Assembly (NCBI GenBank): GCA_027001815.1
Contig: JALTLT010000250.1
Span: forward strand, 1-14,846
DNA from: Gammaproteobacteria bacterium
GTDB lineage: Bacteria; Pseudomonadota; Gammaproteobacteria; JALTLT01
Direction of reading: 5' to 3'
Length of the DNA stretch: 14,846 bases
Shown here: positions 13,414 to 14,846 of the stretch, one piece after another
How positions within the stretch are numbered: position 1 is the stretch's first letter
Layout of the letters: every line of letters begins with the position of its first letter
The notes under the pieces: generated by a model
The model's input: only the letters and a program-made list of their open reading frames with translations
Databases searched by the model: none
Told to the model about the DNA's origin: nothing
Translations under genes and position numbers: made by a program

Positions 13414-14846
13414 ATGAGCAACCCCCTGCTTGAAACGGAGGGCCTCCCTCCCTTCCCGGAGATACGTCCCGAACACATCGAACCGGCCATCGACACCCTG
13501 CTGGCCGACAACCGGGCCCGGCTCGAGGAGATCCTCCAGGGAGGAGGCCCCTGGACATGGCACAACCTGGTCGAACCCCTGGAGGAGATGGAGGAGCGCC
13601 TCTCCCGGGCGTGGTCGCCGGTCTCCCACCTCAACTCGGTGATGAGCAGCGACGCCCTGCGCGAGGCCTACAACGCCTGTCTGCCGAAGCTCTCCGACTA
13701 CGCCACCGAGATGGGCCAGAACCGGCGTCTCTACGAGGCGTTCCGCGAGCTGGCGGAGGGAGCGGAGTTCACCCGACTCGATCCCGCCCAGCGCAAGGTG
13801 GTGGAGAACGCCCTGCGCGACTTCCGGCTCTCCGGCGTGGCCCTCCCGGAAGAGGAGCAGCGGGAGTTCAAGGAGATCATGCGCAGGCTCTCGGAACTCA
13901 CCGCACGCTTCGAGGAGAACCTGCTGGACGCCACCCACGGCTGGCGACGCCACGTGACCGACGAGGGGGAACTGGCCGGCCTGCCGGAGAGCGCCCGCGC
14001 CCTGGCCCGCCAGACCGCCGAGCGGGAGGGGCTGGAGGGGTGGCTCTTCACCCTGGAGTTTCCCTCCTACTACCCGGTACTCACCTACGCGGACGACCGG
14101 GAGCTGCGGCGGGAGATGTATACCGCCTACGTCACCCGCGCCTCCGACGAGGGCCCCAACGCCGGGCGCTGGGACAACGGCCCGCTGATGGAGGAGATCC
14201 TCGACCTGCGCCACCGGGCCGCCCGCCTGCTCGGCTTCGCCAACTACGCGGAGCGCTCCCTGGCCACCAAGATGGCCCGCTCGCCGGAAGAGGTGCTCGA
14301 TTTCCTCCACCGCCTGGCCGAACGCTCGCTGCCGGTGGCGCGCCGCGAGATGGAGGAGCTGCGCACCTTCGCCAGCGAGACGGACGGCGTGGAGGAGCTG
14401 GAGGCGTGGGACACCGCCTACTACGCCGAGAAGCTGCGCCAGCGGCGGTTCGATTTCTCGGAAGAGGAGCTGCGCCCGTGGTTCCCCGTGCCGAAGGTGA
14501 TCGACGGCATGTTCGAGGTGGTGAAGCGCCTCTACGGCCTGGAGATCGTCCCGGTGGAGGGGGTGGCGGTGTGGCACCCGGATGTGCACTTCTACGAGAT
14601 CCGCGACCGGCAGGGGGAGGTGCGCGGCCAGTTCTATCTCGATCTCTACGCCCGGCCCAAGAAGCGCTCCGGTGCCTGGATGGACGAGTGCGTGGGACGC
14701 GCCCGCTTCGGCGACCACCTGCAGATCCCGGTCGCCTACCTCACCTGCAACTTCACCCCCCCGGTGGGGAACGACCCCTCGCTGCTCACCCACGACGAGG
14801 TACAGACCCTCTTCCACGAGTTCGGCCACGGCCTGCACCACATGCT
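13414..14846 (+). CDS. prlC: Oligopeptidase A, M3 family (3' end beyond window)
   Basis: Oligopeptidase A is a cytosolic zinc metallopeptidase of family M3 that degrades short peptides, including cleaved signal peptides. The window holds 477 codons of an expected 680 or so. The N-terminus MSNPLLETEGLPPFPEIRPEHIEPAI matches the family, as do PVLTYADDRELRREMYTAYVTRAS and the region around residue 420, FYLDLYARPKKRSGAWMDECVGRAR. The sequence stops just after the zinc-binding HEXXH motif, seen as HEFGHGLHHML, so the third zinc ligand and C-terminus are missing only because the window ends. No stop codon interrupts the frame. GGAG at 13397-13400 is a distant ribosome-binding site. PrlC is more likely than the related Dcp because of the N-terminus and the cytosolic (signal-less) start. 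Confidence 0.95.
   Translation, partial: MSNPLLETEGLPPFPEIRPEHIEPAIDTLLADNRARLEEILQGGGPWTWHNLVEPLEEMEERLSRAWSPVSHLNSVMSSDALREAYNACLPKLSDYATEMGQNRRLYEAFRELAEGAEFTRLDPAQRKVVENALRDFRLSGVALPEEEQREFKEIMRRLSELTARFEENLLDATHGWRRHVTDEGELAGLPESARALARQTAEREGLEGWLFTLEFPSYYPVLTYADDRELRREMYTAYVTRASDEGPNAGRWDNGPLMEEILDLRHRAARLLGFANYAERSLATKMARSPEEVLDFLHRLAERSLPVARREMEELRTFASETDGVEELEAWDTAYYAEKLRQRRFDFSEEELRPWFPVPKVIDGMFEVVKRLYGLEIVPVEGVAVWHPDVHFYEIRDRQGEVRGQFYLDLYARPKKRSGAWMDECVGRARFGDHLQIPVAYLTCNFTPPVGNDPSLLTHDEVQTLFHEFGHGLHHM

Noticed and set aside
13285..14841. 518-codon minus-strand frame opposite prlC
   Set aside because: It opposes a clear M3 peptidase frame that ends in HEFGH and has no domain of its own.

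Overview
The window is GC-rich and densely coded. Housekeeping genes place it in a gammaproteobacterium: lptM-lysA and dapF-DUF484-xerC occur in the order known from Pseudomonas, and the flanking genes are srkA and prlC. Proteins and base composition would suit a Chromatiales/Ectothiorhodospiraceae-like lineage, but this is a guess and the species cannot be read from the sequence.

Layout, left to right. 1-1872 (minus strand): the start of xerC, then a DUF484 gene and dapF, closely spaced or overlapping like an operon. 1873-2200: a gene-free divergent region filled mostly by a 162-bp element of five consecutive hairpins. 2201-8495 (plus strand): three accessory genes, encoding an exported TPR-CHAT (caspase-like) protein, a membrane CHASE2 sensor fused to a class III nucleotide cyclase, and an exported DUF928 protein. 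8586-9305 (minus): a Crp-type cyclic-nucleotide-responsive regulator, convergent with the DUF928 gene. 9306-9800: a second copy of the five-hairpin element. 9801-10475 (minus): a SAM-dependent methyltransferase. 10610-12051 (minus): lysA and the small lipoprotein gene lptM. 12281-13276 (minus): srkA. 13414-end (plus): the N-terminal two-thirds of prlC, ending just after its HEFGH zinc motif.

The main point of interest is that an accessory block of about 8.7 kb separates lysA from dapF, which are adjacent in Pseudomonas. The block holds a candidate signalling module: a CHAT protease-like protein and a DUF928 protein that both carry export signals, a cyclase whose CHASE2 sensor should face the same compartment, and a Crp-type receptor that could read the cyclic nucleotide. 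It is studded with one family of MITE-like elements: two full copies of 162 and 160 bp, and one short inverted copy flanked by a direct repeat. The two full copies keep the same five stems although the stem sequences differ, so the folding itself seems to be conserved. That the four proteins work as one pathway is inference from gene order and predicted location.
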